In this document: piece after piece, positions 36,299 to 45,041 of the stretch
Position numbering within the stretch: the stretch's first letter is position 1
Layout of the letters: each line of letters starts with the position of its first letter
Virus record (IMG/VR): IMGVR_UViG_3300034168_000196
Location: 1 to 55,045 of that record
DNA length: 55,045 nucleotides
Reading direction: 5' to 3' (one strand)
Source of the DNA: a virus
The notes under the pieces: generated by a model
Databases searched by the model: none
What the model saw: the letters and a program-made list of their open reading frames with translations, nothing else
What the model was told of the DNA's origin: nothing
Position numbers and translations under genes: made by a program

Positions 36299-36665
36299 CG
36301 GAACCATGCTCCTTTATTGTTTGCTGTGCTGCATGAACTGCGCCCAAATCATTCATATTGGGAATAAGTCCTTCTTTCATTCTGGCAATCTGCTCAGAGT
36401 ATTCCATCTCACTTACACGATTTACGCCAGGATGAAAAACTGGTTTTCCTTCTGGCTGACCCCAATATTCTGCTGCTTTGCGTAATTCCATGATCTTTTC
36501 AAGATCACCTTTACGTGCAGGAATGTTTAAAAGGTTTCCGTGACCATCTCCAAAAACCTTGCCATTGGGTTTTTCCCAAAAATATAAACCCCAATCATAG
36601 TTTTTTTCAATAAGTTTTATCTTAGACTTACCAACTTCTCCTGGTTTTTTCTCTCTCATAACCAT
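36291..36665 (-). CDS. Conserved protein upstream of portal, unknown
   Basis: A 122-124 residue soluble protein with WGLYFWEKPNGKVFGDGHGN near residues 25-45 and a helical C-terminal half. I do not recognise a family. The slot directly before the portal often holds terminase or packaging helper genes, but nothing here shows such activity. Two starts are possible, ATG at 36663-36665 or the third codon ATG at 36657-36659. The second lies seven bases after a TGGTATACT element, so a leaderless message from that ATG is likely. Confidence 0.75.
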   Translation of the reverse strand: MVMREKKPGEVGKSKIKLIEKNYDWGLYFWEKPNGKVFGDGHGNLLNIPARKGDLEKIMELRKAAEYWGQPEGKPVFHPGVNRVSEMEYSEQIARMKEGLIPNMNDLGAVHAAQQTIKEHGSDD

Positions 36666-36666
36666 T

Positions 36667-36675
36667 AGTATACCA
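36667..36675 (-). promoter_or_regulatory. Extended -10 promoter (TGGTATACT), probably leaderless, before portal operon
   Basis: TATACT at 36667-36672, extended by TGG, lies one base before the first ATG and seven before the second. With a normal six- or seven-base distance, the transcript would start on the A of the second ATG. No Shine-Dalgarno sequence is present. Confidence 0.6.
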
Positions 36676-36677
36676 TA

Positions 36678-39600
36678 TTATGCTACAGTTGATGTAGAAC
36701 TTGTCCAAATTGTATCTTTAAATACCTTTAAATAGTCAGTCTCTATATAAATACCTTCATCGTCATCTATAATATATTTATTTGTTCCAACATAGTTTTT
36801 ATATACTTCTCCAGCATTAACGATATACCGGCTATTTCTGCTTTTAATTAAAACGTTATTCCAATCTGAATCATCCCAGTAGTTCCAATTTTGGTCGTTT
36901 ATTTCTCCCCACGTTCTAAACAAAATTTGCTGCTCAAGTTGTGAATTAGTACCTTTATAAAAAGATATGTTGTTAAAAGTCATTAGATGTTTTAAATTTA
37001 TTTTTCCATTATAAGAGTTTAAATTAAAGTTAACTGGGAATGATATACCTAAAACAGTCCATCTTTGAATTGATATAGTTGGCTCTGTTACATAAAGTCC
37101 ATCTAGGTAATAATATAGTTCTGTAAATAATGTACTATTAGATTTTCTTTTAGCAAAAATAGTTGCTCTATCTGCATTTGATGAATTAGCCTGAATATAA
37201 AACTCAATGGTGTCATTTGCGTATTCTATTTCAAATATTAAAACTGGGTTTTGAGGAAATGCCCATAGGTCTGACCTGATAAACATTTGAATAGCACTTA
37301 GAGAATACTTAATGTCTAAACTTGGATTAATGTCAATACTCAACCCACGATTTAAATTGTTTAGTCCATCTCTTAATTCAATCCCGCTTTTTCTTGTAAG
37401 GTATAGGTATGGAACGCTTTCTTTGTCAATAACATATGGATTAACTCCTTTATAATCAGGGATACCACTTGCTAACTTGTATGGAACCAAGTCTATTGCA
37501 TATCTACTTTTTATTGGATTTGAATCATTTGCATTTAAACTTTTTGCTGCAAATTCTATTTTTCTTAAAGAAAGTTTATTATGTAATATACCAAATACTT
37601 TAAACCTAATAGAATAAACCATTGATATAGTGTTAAAATCAATATCTTTTGATGGATAGATTAAATAATTATCAACAATCTCAAACCTTTCACTCTGCCA
37701 ATCTGCCTCAGTATTTAAATTTAATATTCTTTTCTTAATTGCTGGATTTGTTGTTGCATAGTCTGCGTCTGCTTGCGTAATGCCTTGAGAAATATCTTGA
37801 AAAGTAACATATACTCTTACGTTTGAATTGTTAGTATTTAATGAATCAGAATTGTCTACCCAATAGGTGTCTCCCTCTTCTTTTACTTCAGATGGTGCTG
37901 GATAGTCAATATTAAACTGAATAAAATCAATATCTGTTATAGTCTCTTCATCTTCATCTAAAACATCTTTTGCAAGTACTGATAATGGAATGTAGTCTTC
38001 CCAGTAACCAAAAACTGAAATATCAATAAAAAACTTTCCATAATCTTCAAAAGAAAATAGAGTATAACTAGAAACATGATCAATAATAGAGTTTGAAAAA
38101 TTAAAAGTACCGTCATCATAAAAGTATGAGTCTAAAGTAAAAGATGTATGTTTATATGTGTTAATTCCAACGCTATATATATTTCCAGTAAACATATTTT
38201 CTTTGTTTGGTTGGCTTCCAATGTATAATTTTAATAATCCTGGATTTGCAAAAAATTGAGCAAGACCACCTGTTGTATTGTTTGCAACTAGTTTTGAAAT
38301 TTGAATTCCGGCAGTAAAAATTCCAACGGGACAAGTATGCGATCTAATCGTAGTTGAAACTCCAGCATAAGTAAAAACATAGTTTAGTAGAGTAGATTCT
38401 TTTTTGATGGCAAAACTGTTTACTCCGTCTGTTATGTACAAGAACATAGCATCTTGATTTTCTGTTAATTTAAATGTTCCAACAATAGAATCTATAGCGT
38501 TTGAAATAAATGAAAGACTTTCAAAATATATATAAGAATCAGTTCCCCAAGTTCCAGATGGCTTCAAACTAAAAAATTTAGATCCTGTAGTTTGAATTAA
38601 TTTATTGGCAGCCTCTAGTTCGGTTATGGTTTTATTGTCAGATAGAATAAAATTAGGCAATTCATAGTCCGGAGTTTTAAGTGTTGATATTCCAGGAATT
38701 AAATTATCCTCAATTCCAGAATCCCAAGATCTTGTAGTTGGATATGTTATGTTATTGCTATATTCTGCAAATGGATAGTCTATTTCTACTGTTGATCCAC
38801 CATAATAATTATCTATAATTTCTGGTGTTGTTGGAATACCCTGACCTAAAATATAATGAAATTTTCCTGCATTTGTTGAAATAGAATATGGATATAAAGA
38901 AATACAATCAATCTTAATTTGATCCACATATGTTTCATATGCATAGAAAGCAATCCAGTCATTGCTTTTACTTGTCTGTATTTCGTCGTATTGTGAAGGA
39001 AGATTAATTAATGAGGTGTCAATTACCAAAGATCCAACTTCTTCACCATTAACAAAAAGCATTGCTTTGTTTTTAATAAGTTTAATATGAACAAGCATTG
39101 GTCTATACCATTCACCAACAAAATGTGAAACAAAATCTCCATCAATTACTAAAGTTAAGAAACAATCTTTTACATACAATCCATCTGTTGATGCTATTGG
39201 TCCTAAAATTCTTTTTGCATCTGTTGTATTTACATCTGCCTGTAACCAAAATTCTAAAGTATAATCGTTGTATCTGCCAAATTCATTTAAAAATCCATAG
39301 CCTGGAAAAATAAAAGATGGTTGGGTGTTTGTAATTAAGTCTGTTTCATCTACAAAATAATTAACATCTGTCCAAGAATCTTCTTCATTTTTCCAGTAAG
39401 ACCAACTTTCTTCAGCAACCTGTTCCCAAGTTCTATAATCAACTATTTCTGAGTGTGGGATTAATTGAACTGCTCTGTCTGATCCATAAACAAGCGGTAC
39501 ACCAAAATTTTTACCACTCAATGCATTATTGTCAACAACATAGTATCCACTGTTTGCATTAAGACCATAAGCATTTGCCTCAACTACTCCGTCTAAAGAT

Positions 39601-40241
39601 AAATTAATAGTTGCTGGACTTGAAAGTTTTGTTTGACCTAATGATGTTGCATTAAACTCTTCACTGTGTTGACCTGCAGTAATTCCATTAAAATGAATAT
39701 TATAGGCTGCAATATCTGCTCCTCCTGGAGAAGAAACAACTTTTATAACAAATTTAAATTCTTTGTCAAGGTCTGGAAAAGTAAATGTTGCTGAAATTGG
39801 AGTCCAAACCTCTGATTCAATAATTGTAAAATCTTTAAACTCTGATCCTCCATCATACTCATATCCAATAGATATTGAAACAATATTTGCACTTTCTGTA
39901 TAGTAGTATGTGCTTAAAGCAAAGGTTTGTAGTGTAGGATTTAAAGATTGAAAATTTACTAGGTTTGCACTTTTTATATAAGATGTTGTGTTTGACCCAG
40001 AAGGAAGCGTAGACCTAAAGACTTTACGATAACTATCTGGAAATGGTTGAATTTGGTTTTCCCCATTAAAAACTGGAGTTGATCCAGAAATAACTGTTCC
40101 TTCTGTTTTAGTCCAAGTATTAATATCCCTTTGTGCTTCTGATATTAAAGATATGTAGTCTGCGGAATCATCTAGTGGCCAAATTGCAAGCGGATGCTCA
40201 GCAAAAATTTTCTCGGCATATAAATTAGATGCAATATTCAT
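36678..40241 (-). CDS. Large LamG/concanavalin-like structural protein (1,187 aa)
   Basis: A beta-rich 1,187-residue protein. The start (AEHPLAIWPLDD) and residues of about 323-447 (YTLEFWLQADVNTT, MLVHIKLIKNKAMLFVNGEE) match the LamG jelly-roll pattern common in phage adhesins. Further jelly-roll-like segments follow to the end. It is probably a virion carbohydrate-binding or decoration protein. Placement between the nucleotide-metabolism island and the portal is unusual for a tail gene. The ATG lacks a Shine-Dalgarno sequence and lies nine bases after TGATAAAAT, so it may be read from a leaderless message. Confidence 0.75.
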   Translation of the reverse strand: MNIASNLYAEKIFAEHPLAIWPLDDSADYISLISEAQRDINTWTKTEGTVISGSTPVFNGENQIQPFPDSYRKVFRSTLPSGSNTTSYIKSANLVNFQSLNPTLQTFALSTYYYTESANIVSISIGYEYDGGSEFKDFTIIESEVWTPISATFTFPDLDKEFKFVIKVVSSPGGADIAAYNIHFNGITAGQHSEEFNATSLGQTKLSSPATINLSLDGVVEANAYGLNANSGYYVVDNNALSGKNFGVPLVYGSDRAVQLIPHSEIVDYRTWEQVAEESWSYWKNEEDSWTDVNYFVDETDLITNTQPSFIFPGYGFLNEFGRYNDYTLEFWLQADVNTTDAKRILGPIASTDGLYVKDCFLTLVIDGDFVSHFVGEWYRPMLVHIKLIKNKAMLFVNGEEVGSLVIDTSLINLPSQYDEIQTSKSNDWIAFYAYETYVDQIKIDCISLYPYSISTNAGKFHYILGQGIPTTPEIIDNYYGGSTVEIDYPFAEYSNNITYPTTRSWDSGIEDNLIPGISTLKTPDYELPNFILSDNKTITELEAANKLIQTTGSKFFSLKPSGTWGTDSYIYFESLSFISNAIDSIVGTFKLTENQDAMFLYITDGVNSFAIKKESTLLNYVFTYAGVSTTIRSHTCPVGIFTAGIQISKLVANNTTGGLAQFFANPGLLKLYIGSQPNKENMFTGNIYSVGINTYKHTSFTLDSYFYDDGTFNFSNSIIDHVSSYTLFSFEDYGKFFIDISVFGYWEDYIPLSVLAKDVLDEDEETITDIDFIQFNIDYPAPSEVKEEGDTYWVDNSDSLNTNNSNVRVYVTFQDISQGITQADADYATTNPAIKKRILNLNTEADWQSERFEIVDNYLIYPSKDIDFNTISMVYSIRFKVFGILHNKLSLRKIEFAAKSLNANDSNPIKSRYAIDLVPYKLASGIPDYKGVNPYVIDKESVPYLYLTRKSGIELRDGLNNLNRGLSIDINPSLDIKYSLSAIQMFIRSDLWAFPQNPVLIFEIEYANDTIEFYIQANSSNADRATIFAKRKSNSTLFTELYYYLDGLYVTEPTISIQRWTVLGISFPVNFNLNSYNGKINLKHLMTFNNISFYKGTNSQLEQQILFRTWGEINDQNWNYWDDSDWNNVLIKSRNSRYIVNAGEVYKNYVGTNKYIIDDDEGIYIETDYLKVFKDTIWTSSTSTVA

Positions 40242-40243
40242 TA

Positions 40244-40840
40244 TTAGTCTATTTTATCATACAAAGGGTTTCCCCAATTTACCTTTTCATATTCTAGTCC
40301 AGCATATGGGGAAGTTCCTGCTGGAGTATTCCAAAATTGTGACATAAGCAATGCACCGCTTTCTACCATAGAAATGGATCTTGCATATTTTTCTTTTTCT
40401 GGAATAATAATACAATCGCCAACGTTTAAATCTATAATTGAGCCATCAATAGTCATTTGTGCTCCAGTAAAATTATCCCCCCAATAAAATATTGCAGTAT
40501 AGCAATCTTCTGGTCTTCCTTTGTCGTATCCATTTCCAATTTGAGCCCCAGCATTATATCTTGCTATGTAACTTTTTCCTAAAATTGGAGGTCCATACTC
40601 AGTATTTTCTAAAACTCCCGTTTCTTCTTGCACTTTATTGCAAATCTTAATAAATGAGTCGACAATACTTTTATTTAAATCTCCATAAGTTATTAAATCA
40701 AAGTTTACATTCTCATTTGAAAATAATGGGTCATGTAGTGGAATGTGGTCTTCTTTTGTATTAAACTTTGCACTTCTGCAATAGTCAACAACTTCAAAAA
40801 TTTCTTTTTCATTTAAAATATCTTTAACAATTTTATACAT
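40244..40840 (-). CDS. 2OG/Fe(II) oxygenase-like protein lacking metal ligands
   Basis: A 198-residue protein with the double-stranded beta-helix layout of prolyl-hydroxylase-like enzymes: YIARYNAGAQ (91-100), TAIFYWGDNFTGAQM, a VGDCIIIP strand and a C-terminal LLMSQFW strand. The expected H-x-D iron site reads G104-Y-D106, and the distal histidine position reads Y152. It may be a pseudoenzyme or a sugar or protein-binding relative. The gene shares one base with the ribonucleotide reductase gene before it. Its last codons contain the promoter of the next gene. Confidence 0.65.
   Translation of the reverse strand: MYKIVKDILNEKEIFEVVDYCRSAKFNTKEDHIPLHDPLFSNENVNFDLITYGDLNKSIVDSFIKICNKVQEETGVLENTEYGPPILGKSYIARYNAGAQIGNGYDKGRPEDCYTAIFYWGDNFTGAQMTIDGSIIDLNVGDCIIIPEKEKYARSISMVESGALLMSQFWNTPAGTSPYAGLEYEKVNWGNPLYDKID
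40251..40259 (-). promoter_or_regulatory. Extended -10 promoter (TGATAAAAT) for the LamG-like gene
   Basis: TAAAAT at 40251-40256, extended by TGA, lies inside the final codons of the oxygenase-like gene and nine bases before the ATG of the large LamG-like gene. No ribosome-binding site lies between, which supports a leaderless or near-leaderless message. Confidence 0.5.
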
Positions 40841-42870
40841 TAAGACACCTTTATTTCACAATAGTCTGTTGTGCAATACATTTCTCCAACGGAATCAAGA
40901 TTCTCAATACCGTCATAAATTGCATCAAAATTAATGTGAGCAACTTTTCCAACATAGCCATCATACTCTTCTTTAGTAATCTGTGTATATGGCTGTTGTG
41001 GATAAGTGTGATTTCCCATTGGAAGGAAAGAAACTGCTTTTAATTGACCCTCGTACATATGAAGTGCTGGAGCAATATGTTTTGTTTCTGTTTCTTTGTC
41101 AAAAGATAAAGTCACAGATACTCCATTGTCTGACCAATACTTCTGTGTTGTTGCAGCAAGACCAATCTTTTCAAACAAACTTACATCCTTCTCTGATCTT
41201 GGATGTCCTGAAGATACTGGAAAGTATACTACTGTAGTATTTGCTGATACTAGATCGTCTTCAATTTTATACCCTGCTGCTTTAAATAAATGTAACATTG
41301 GATCTGTATTTCCAAAACGAATTGCACGTAAGAAATATTCTCCACCAACAGACCAATGAACTCCTGGAGATGCTCCAGAAAGCAATGACACAGATCCTGA
41401 AGGTTTTACTGTAGTTACACGAATTGATTCACGAACACATAGCCATTCTGAATACTGCTTGTCGTAGTGACGAATCTTATTGTATCCTTCGTCCATCCAT
41501 TCTCTGGTTGTTGGCATTCCATTAATATCGGTAAATGATGCAATACCAGTTAATGATGTTCCAATTCTACGGTTTCTTTGCATGATACCGTTTGTAATTT
41601 GCCAGTGTGTTGGAAGTAGAGTTACAGTTTTTCCATAAAGATATGCAAATTTCAAGGTACGCATAAAATCTTCTTTATCTGTATGACGATTTAAATGAAC
41701 CTCAACTAATGTACATAACTCATAAGATTCTAGTGGTTGTTCTGCACAAGGATTGAATCCCATAACACGATAGTCTTTTCCATCTGCTGGATCTGCTAGT
41801 CTTCCATAATTTCTTGCAACATCAAGCCAAATAAAACCAGGCTCTCCATTATCTGCAATTAAATCCACATAATCTTCATAATGAGTTCCAACTTCAGCAG
41901 AGATAGAGTTATTACTCATCCATGCCCAACCTGGATTTTCTGAATCAAACGAGTTACGATCTGGAAATAGTTCTGAATTTTTAAGATTAATAAAATCTTT
42001 ATCGTTTGGATTTCCAAGAGCAAGTGTTGCAGATCTGCGAACATTGCCAGAAACAACACACGTTCCAATAAGATTTACAATATCTACAATTGCTCTAGAA
42101 TCAAACTTCTCTCCTGCTCTAGAGCCAATTACTTTACGGATCATTGTATGTAGATCCATTAATGGTTTTGGACCGCTTGCAACGCCACCAAAGCCCTTAA
42201 TTGGGGCTCCTAGAGGGCGTATCAGATCATAGTTAAATTCTTGAATTGGCTGATTTGCTCTTAAGAATGAATTGAGCAAAAGTCTAACGGATTCTACCCA
42301 TCCTTCACGAGTATCTGGAATTTCATATACAGATGCTGGTTCTGTTGGTGCATAGATGGATAGATCTTTTTCTTGACCTACCGTGTCAAATCCAACTCCA
42401 ATACCAAGCATTAATGCATCCATAACCCAGGCAAATAAAGATCCTGGATCGTTACGATCAATGTCTCTTGTTGAAACCATTGCACAGTTTTGAAGAGATG
42501 CAGAGTTTTTTCTTTCCATTGTCATTGGGGTACCAAAAGCCCAAAGACCTCTTCCTGGAGGTGTCCACTTAAGATTAAACATACGGTCATATGCTTCTTG
42601 TGCTGATTTTTGTGCTTTATAGTCATTCCAAGGCAGTCTGTTTTCTTTTGCATGGTTCTTCTGTACTGAATACATACCCTCGATTACTCTTTTACAAACC
42701 TCATACCATCTTTCCTTAGTGCCGTCATCTTTTACACGGGAATAAGTACGAACAAAGGTAATCTCTCCTAATGAGTTTCCACCTGCATCTTTGAACCCAA
42801 ATGGTGGCTCAATCTCTATATATTTATTTACAAAATCATCAGAAAAGCGAAAAGAAAATACGTCAGACAT
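40840..42870 (-). CDS. nrdJ: Ribonucleoside-triphosphate reductase, adenosylcobalamin-dependent (class II, monomeric)
   Basis: A 676-residue class II reductase that makes deoxynucleotides for phage DNA synthesis using coenzyme B12. The active site reads N373-P-C375-A-E377 with the partner cysteine C386 eleven residues later, the same spacing as C408 and C419 of the Lactobacillus enzyme. LQNC near residue 128 supplies another redox cysteine, and SGNVRRSA is present. The C-terminal pair C666-x4-C671 is the shuttle that takes electrons from thioredoxin. It is shorter than the 739-residue model enzyme. B12 must come from the host. The gene has an AAGGGG site and its own promoter. Confidence 0.92.
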   Translation of the reverse strand: MSDVFSFRFSDDFVNKYIEIEPPFGFKDAGGNSLGEITFVRTYSRVKDDGTKERWYEVCKRVIEGMYSVQKNHAKENRLPWNDYKAQKSAQEAYDRMFNLKWTPPGRGLWAFGTPMTMERKNSASLQNCAMVSTRDIDRNDPGSLFAWVMDALMLGIGVGFDTVGQEKDLSIYAPTEPASVYEIPDTREGWVESVRLLLNSFLRANQPIQEFNYDLIRPLGAPIKGFGGVASGPKPLMDLHTMIRKVIGSRAGEKFDSRAIVDIVNLIGTCVVSGNVRRSATLALGNPNDKDFINLKNSELFPDRNSFDSENPGWAWMSNNSISAEVGTHYEDYVDLIADNGEPGFIWLDVARNYGRLADPADGKDYRVMGFNPCAEQPLESYELCTLVEVHLNRHTDKEDFMRTLKFAYLYGKTVTLLPTHWQITNGIMQRNRRIGTSLTGIASFTDINGMPTTREWMDEGYNKIRHYDKQYSEWLCVRESIRVTTVKPSGSVSLLSGASPGVHWSVGGEYFLRAIRFGNTDPMLHLFKAAGYKIEDDLVSANTTVVYFPVSSGHPRSEKDVSLFEKIGLAATTQKYWSDNGVSVTLSFDKETETKHIAPALHMYEGQLKAVSFLPMGNHTYPQQPYTQITKEEYDGYVGKVAHINFDAIYDGIENLDSVGEMYCTTDYCEIKVS

Positions 42871-42899
42871 AATACCCCTTAAATTTAATTATATGTTTT

Positions 42900-42908
42900 A
42901 TTATAGCA
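42900..42908 (-). promoter_or_regulatory. Extended -10 promoter (TGCTATAAT) for ribonucleotide reductase
   Basis: TATAAT at 42900-42905 extended by TGC lies 29 bases before the reductase ATG and leaves a short leader with AAGGGG. It sits in a 102-base AT-rich gap (42871-42972) that holds no gene and only a weak possible hairpin. Confidence 0.65.
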
Positions 42909-42972
42909 GAGTTTTTATTTTTTAATAACTCTCAATCTTTAGAATAGGTAGAGATTTAATTTTTTAAAAATA

Positions 42973-43626
42973 CTACTCCAGTAATTTCCAAGGATTGGGA
43001 ACAGTATTGGTCGGTGATGATCCATACAATGGTTGAATATCATAAGCAATTGTAATTCTTTGTTTATCAAAATACCAATCATCTCGTCCGTGAGGATGTC
43101 CCGTTTCTGAAACAATTAGCCTATTGTTTTTATTAACATTTTCAAATAATTCTGTTCCGTTAATTTTATAAAATGTAGTTGATGGTTCCGCATTTACACA
43201 GTAATAACCATGAAAAATTGGAGCACCAGTTCCTCCTACGTGATCATGAAAATGATTTTCATGTTTTATTGGTGATACCCCAGCAGTTCCTTTTGACGAT
43301 GAGTCTATATTAAACCAACCATGAATCATGTAATTGTGTTTTATAAAATCAATACCATAATATTCACAAGCCTCTTTTGTGGCATCAATTAATCCATTAA
43401 AAAGATTTTTAATATTTTCATTGTCAAAATCAAAGACATTGTAATAATGGTCTAATTGGCTTGGTGCTCCCTGACCCTTTTTTGTATATTTTTCAACTTT
43501 ATCTAGAGGAATATTGGCAAATTGCTTATTTATAATTTCATCTTCTTTTAAAGATAAAAAGTTAAAAAGATTGTCTAAATCATTATCTAAATACCGTTCA
43601 AAAAATTTATGTGGTTTTTTTAACAT
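42973..43626 (-). CDS. 2OG/Fe(II) oxygenase-like protein, copy 1
   Basis: A 217-residue protein of the phage 2-oxoglutarate/Fe(II) oxygenase type. It has the IHGWFNI strand, metal-binding H127-D-H129, an FHGYYCVNAEPS strand, a distal GHPH (H177 and H179) and an R190-ITIAYDI strand that would bind 2-oxoglutarate. It is a close paralog of the next gene: both begin KPHKFFERYLDNDL and share ACEYY, GWFNI and NKNNRLI segments. The substrate is unknown; phage relatives may modify proteins or nucleotides. It overlaps the other copy by seven bases. Confidence 0.75.
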   Translation of the reverse strand: MLKKPHKFFERYLDNDLDNLFNFLSLKEDEIINKQFANIPLDKVEKYTKKGQGAPSQLDHYYNVFDFDNENIKNLFNGLIDATKEACEYYGIDFIKHNYMIHGWFNIDSSSKGTAGVSPIKHENHFHDHVGGTGAPIFHGYYCVNAEPSTTFYKINGTELFENVNKNNRLIVSETGHPHGRDDWYFDKQRITIAYDIQPLYGSSPTNTVPNPWKLLE

Positions 43627-44228
43627 AAAGGAATCCAGTGTTGTTCTTGGCTCATTAAATCTCTTTGAAGATTTTTTAATGGAAGAATATCATATGCAAC
43701 TGTAATTCTTTTGCCTTCCCATTCCCAATCATCCATAGAATGTGGATGGCCCATTTCAGACATAATTAAACGATTATTTTTATTAACATTATCAACATGA
43801 GTACCATTAACACTATATTTAGTAATAGAAGGCTCTGCATTTACGCAATAATATCCATGAAAAAGATTTTCATTGCTTGGTCCATGATCATGCCAAGTTA
43901 ATTTTCCTTTATTTGCACTGTTTATATTAAACCAACCTTGAATGAAATAATTTTGTTTTGCAAAATCAATTTCATAATATTCACAAGCCTCTTTTGCAAG
44001 AGTTGAAATTTCTGTATATAAATTTCTTATTCCAGTAATATAAAATTGAAAAACATTATAATCTCTCCATTTAATTGTTGAAATACTGTTTGAAGATAGC
44101 CAGATGTCTTTTGTATTTACTTTATTGCCATCTTTAATAATATCGTATCTTTTAATTAATTCATCTGAAAGTTCTTCTAGGTCATTATCTAAATACCGTT
44201 CAAAAAACTTATGTGGTTTTTCTGTCAT
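43620..44228 (-). CDS. 2OG/Fe(II) oxygenase-like protein, copy 2
   Basis: A 202-residue paralog of the downstream gene with the same order: GWFNI, H113-D-H115, FHGYYCVNAEPS, GHPH (H161 and H163) and R174-ITVAYDI. The loop before the metal site is shorter than in copy 1, and the middle (about 30-60) differs. The two may form a heterodimer or act on different substrates. A GGGAG site and a TGGTATACT promoter precede it. Confidence 0.75.
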   Translation of the reverse strand: MTEKPHKFFERYLDNDLEELSDELIKRYDIIKDGNKVNTKDIWLSSNSISTIKWRDYNVFQFYITGIRNLYTEISTLAKEACEYYEIDFAKQNYFIQGWFNINSANKGKLTWHDHGPSNENLFHGYYCVNAEPSITKYSVNGTHVDNVNKNNRLIMSEMGHPHSMDDWEWEGKRITVAYDILPLKNLQRDLMSQEQHWIPLC

Positions 44229-44250
44229 TTAATCTCCCATTGTCTATATT

Positions 44251-44259
44251 AGTATACCA
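44251..44259 (-). promoter_or_regulatory. Extended -10 promoter (TGGTATACT) for the oxygenase pair
   Basis: TATACT at 44251-44256, extended by TGG, lies 22 bases before the ATG. The predicted leader of about 15 bases contains GGGAG. It adjoins the stop codon of the preceding gene. Confidence 0.6.
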
Positions 44260-45006
44260 TCATTGATATTGTTTTTTTTTCCAAAACTTTAATCTATATC
44301 CATTTTCAAAGGTCGAGCGTAAGTTTTTTCTTTGTTCATATAATAATCCAGTGTCAAAATCTTCATTAATTTTAGATTGCCATTTTTCTCTTTTGAATGG
44401 AATAACTTGAACTATTGGAGTTCCCTGTTTAATAACTCCTTTATAATTTTTTTTAACAAAATAAGATAGGAGTCCATCTGAATAAAAATTATCGCTATCA
44501 ATTATTGCTGGTACTGCTTGAATTGGCAAATCATGATGCATTGGTGGCATAAACAAAGTACTATATCCTTTTGGGGTTGACACAAGCCAAATTGGATGAA
44601 TTCTTAATAAATTATCTAAATATAAATCTTTATCTAATGGGTATTCAGATATTTGTAATGTAGGGTGAACTCCTAAAATTGGTTGATTTAATTTTCTAAA
44701 TGGTTCGGGAATTTCAATTAATGTTTTATTATCTGTTGTGTCTATATAAATATCAACTGGTGCTAGTAAAAAATAACCACTTGTCATCCCATCAAAAATT
44801 GCTTGACATTTTTTTACAGTTAATTGCATTACTCCATTTACCAAACTCCTATCATTATTATAATGACTAGGTTGTTTTTTATACCATTCGGGAACATTAG
44901 CAATTGCTGGCTTTGGTTCTGGAAATATTTTTATCATTTTTGGATAGGCAAGATCAAATTGAATAATAGGATCTTTATTAAACCATTTTATAACATTTTT
45001 TATCAT
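44260..45006 (-). CDS. Conserved phage protein of unknown function (248 aa)
   Basis: A 248-residue soluble protein of a type I recall from T4-like aquatic phages, without a known role. Recognisable segments are VPEWYKKQPSHYN near residue 38, the LTVKKCQAIFDGMTSGY segment, STPKGYSTLFMPPMHHDLPI, and GTPIVQVIPFKREKW near 200. The repeated aromatic and Pro pattern suggests a binding fold. It starts the auxiliary island ahead of the oxygenases and reductase. The ATG sits six bases after an excellent promoter and has no Shine-Dalgarno sequence. Confidence 0.72.
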   Translation of the reverse strand: MIKNVIKWFNKDPIIQFDLAYPKMIKIFPEPKPAIANVPEWYKKQPSHYNNDRSLVNGVMQLTVKKCQAIFDGMTSGYFLLAPVDIYIDTTDNKTLIEIPEPFRKLNQPILGVHPTLQISEYPLDKDLYLDNLLRIHPIWLVSTPKGYSTLFMPPMHHDLPIQAVPAIIDSDNFYSDGLLSYFVKKNYKGVIKQGTPIVQVIPFKREKWQSKINEDFDTGLLYEQRKNLRSTFENGYRLKFWKKKQYQ

Positions 45007-45012
45007 GTAATA

Positions 45013-45041
45013 AGTATACTACATTTGATCTTTTGTGTCAA
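45013..45041 (-). promoter_or_regulatory. Near-consensus leaderless promoter, TTGACA-17-TATACT
   Basis: TTGACA (45036-45041), a 17-base spacer and TATACT (45013-45018) form the best promoter in the window. The ATG of the 248-residue protein follows exactly six bases after the -10, with no Shine-Dalgarno sequence. The promoter lies inside the last codons and stop of the Hint-containing gene. Confidence 0.8.

Noticed and set aside
42871-42972. Terminator or small gene in the gap after the oxygenase genes
   Set aside because: Only a weak imperfect hairpin and short frames are seen. The gap is explained by the reductase promoter and leader.
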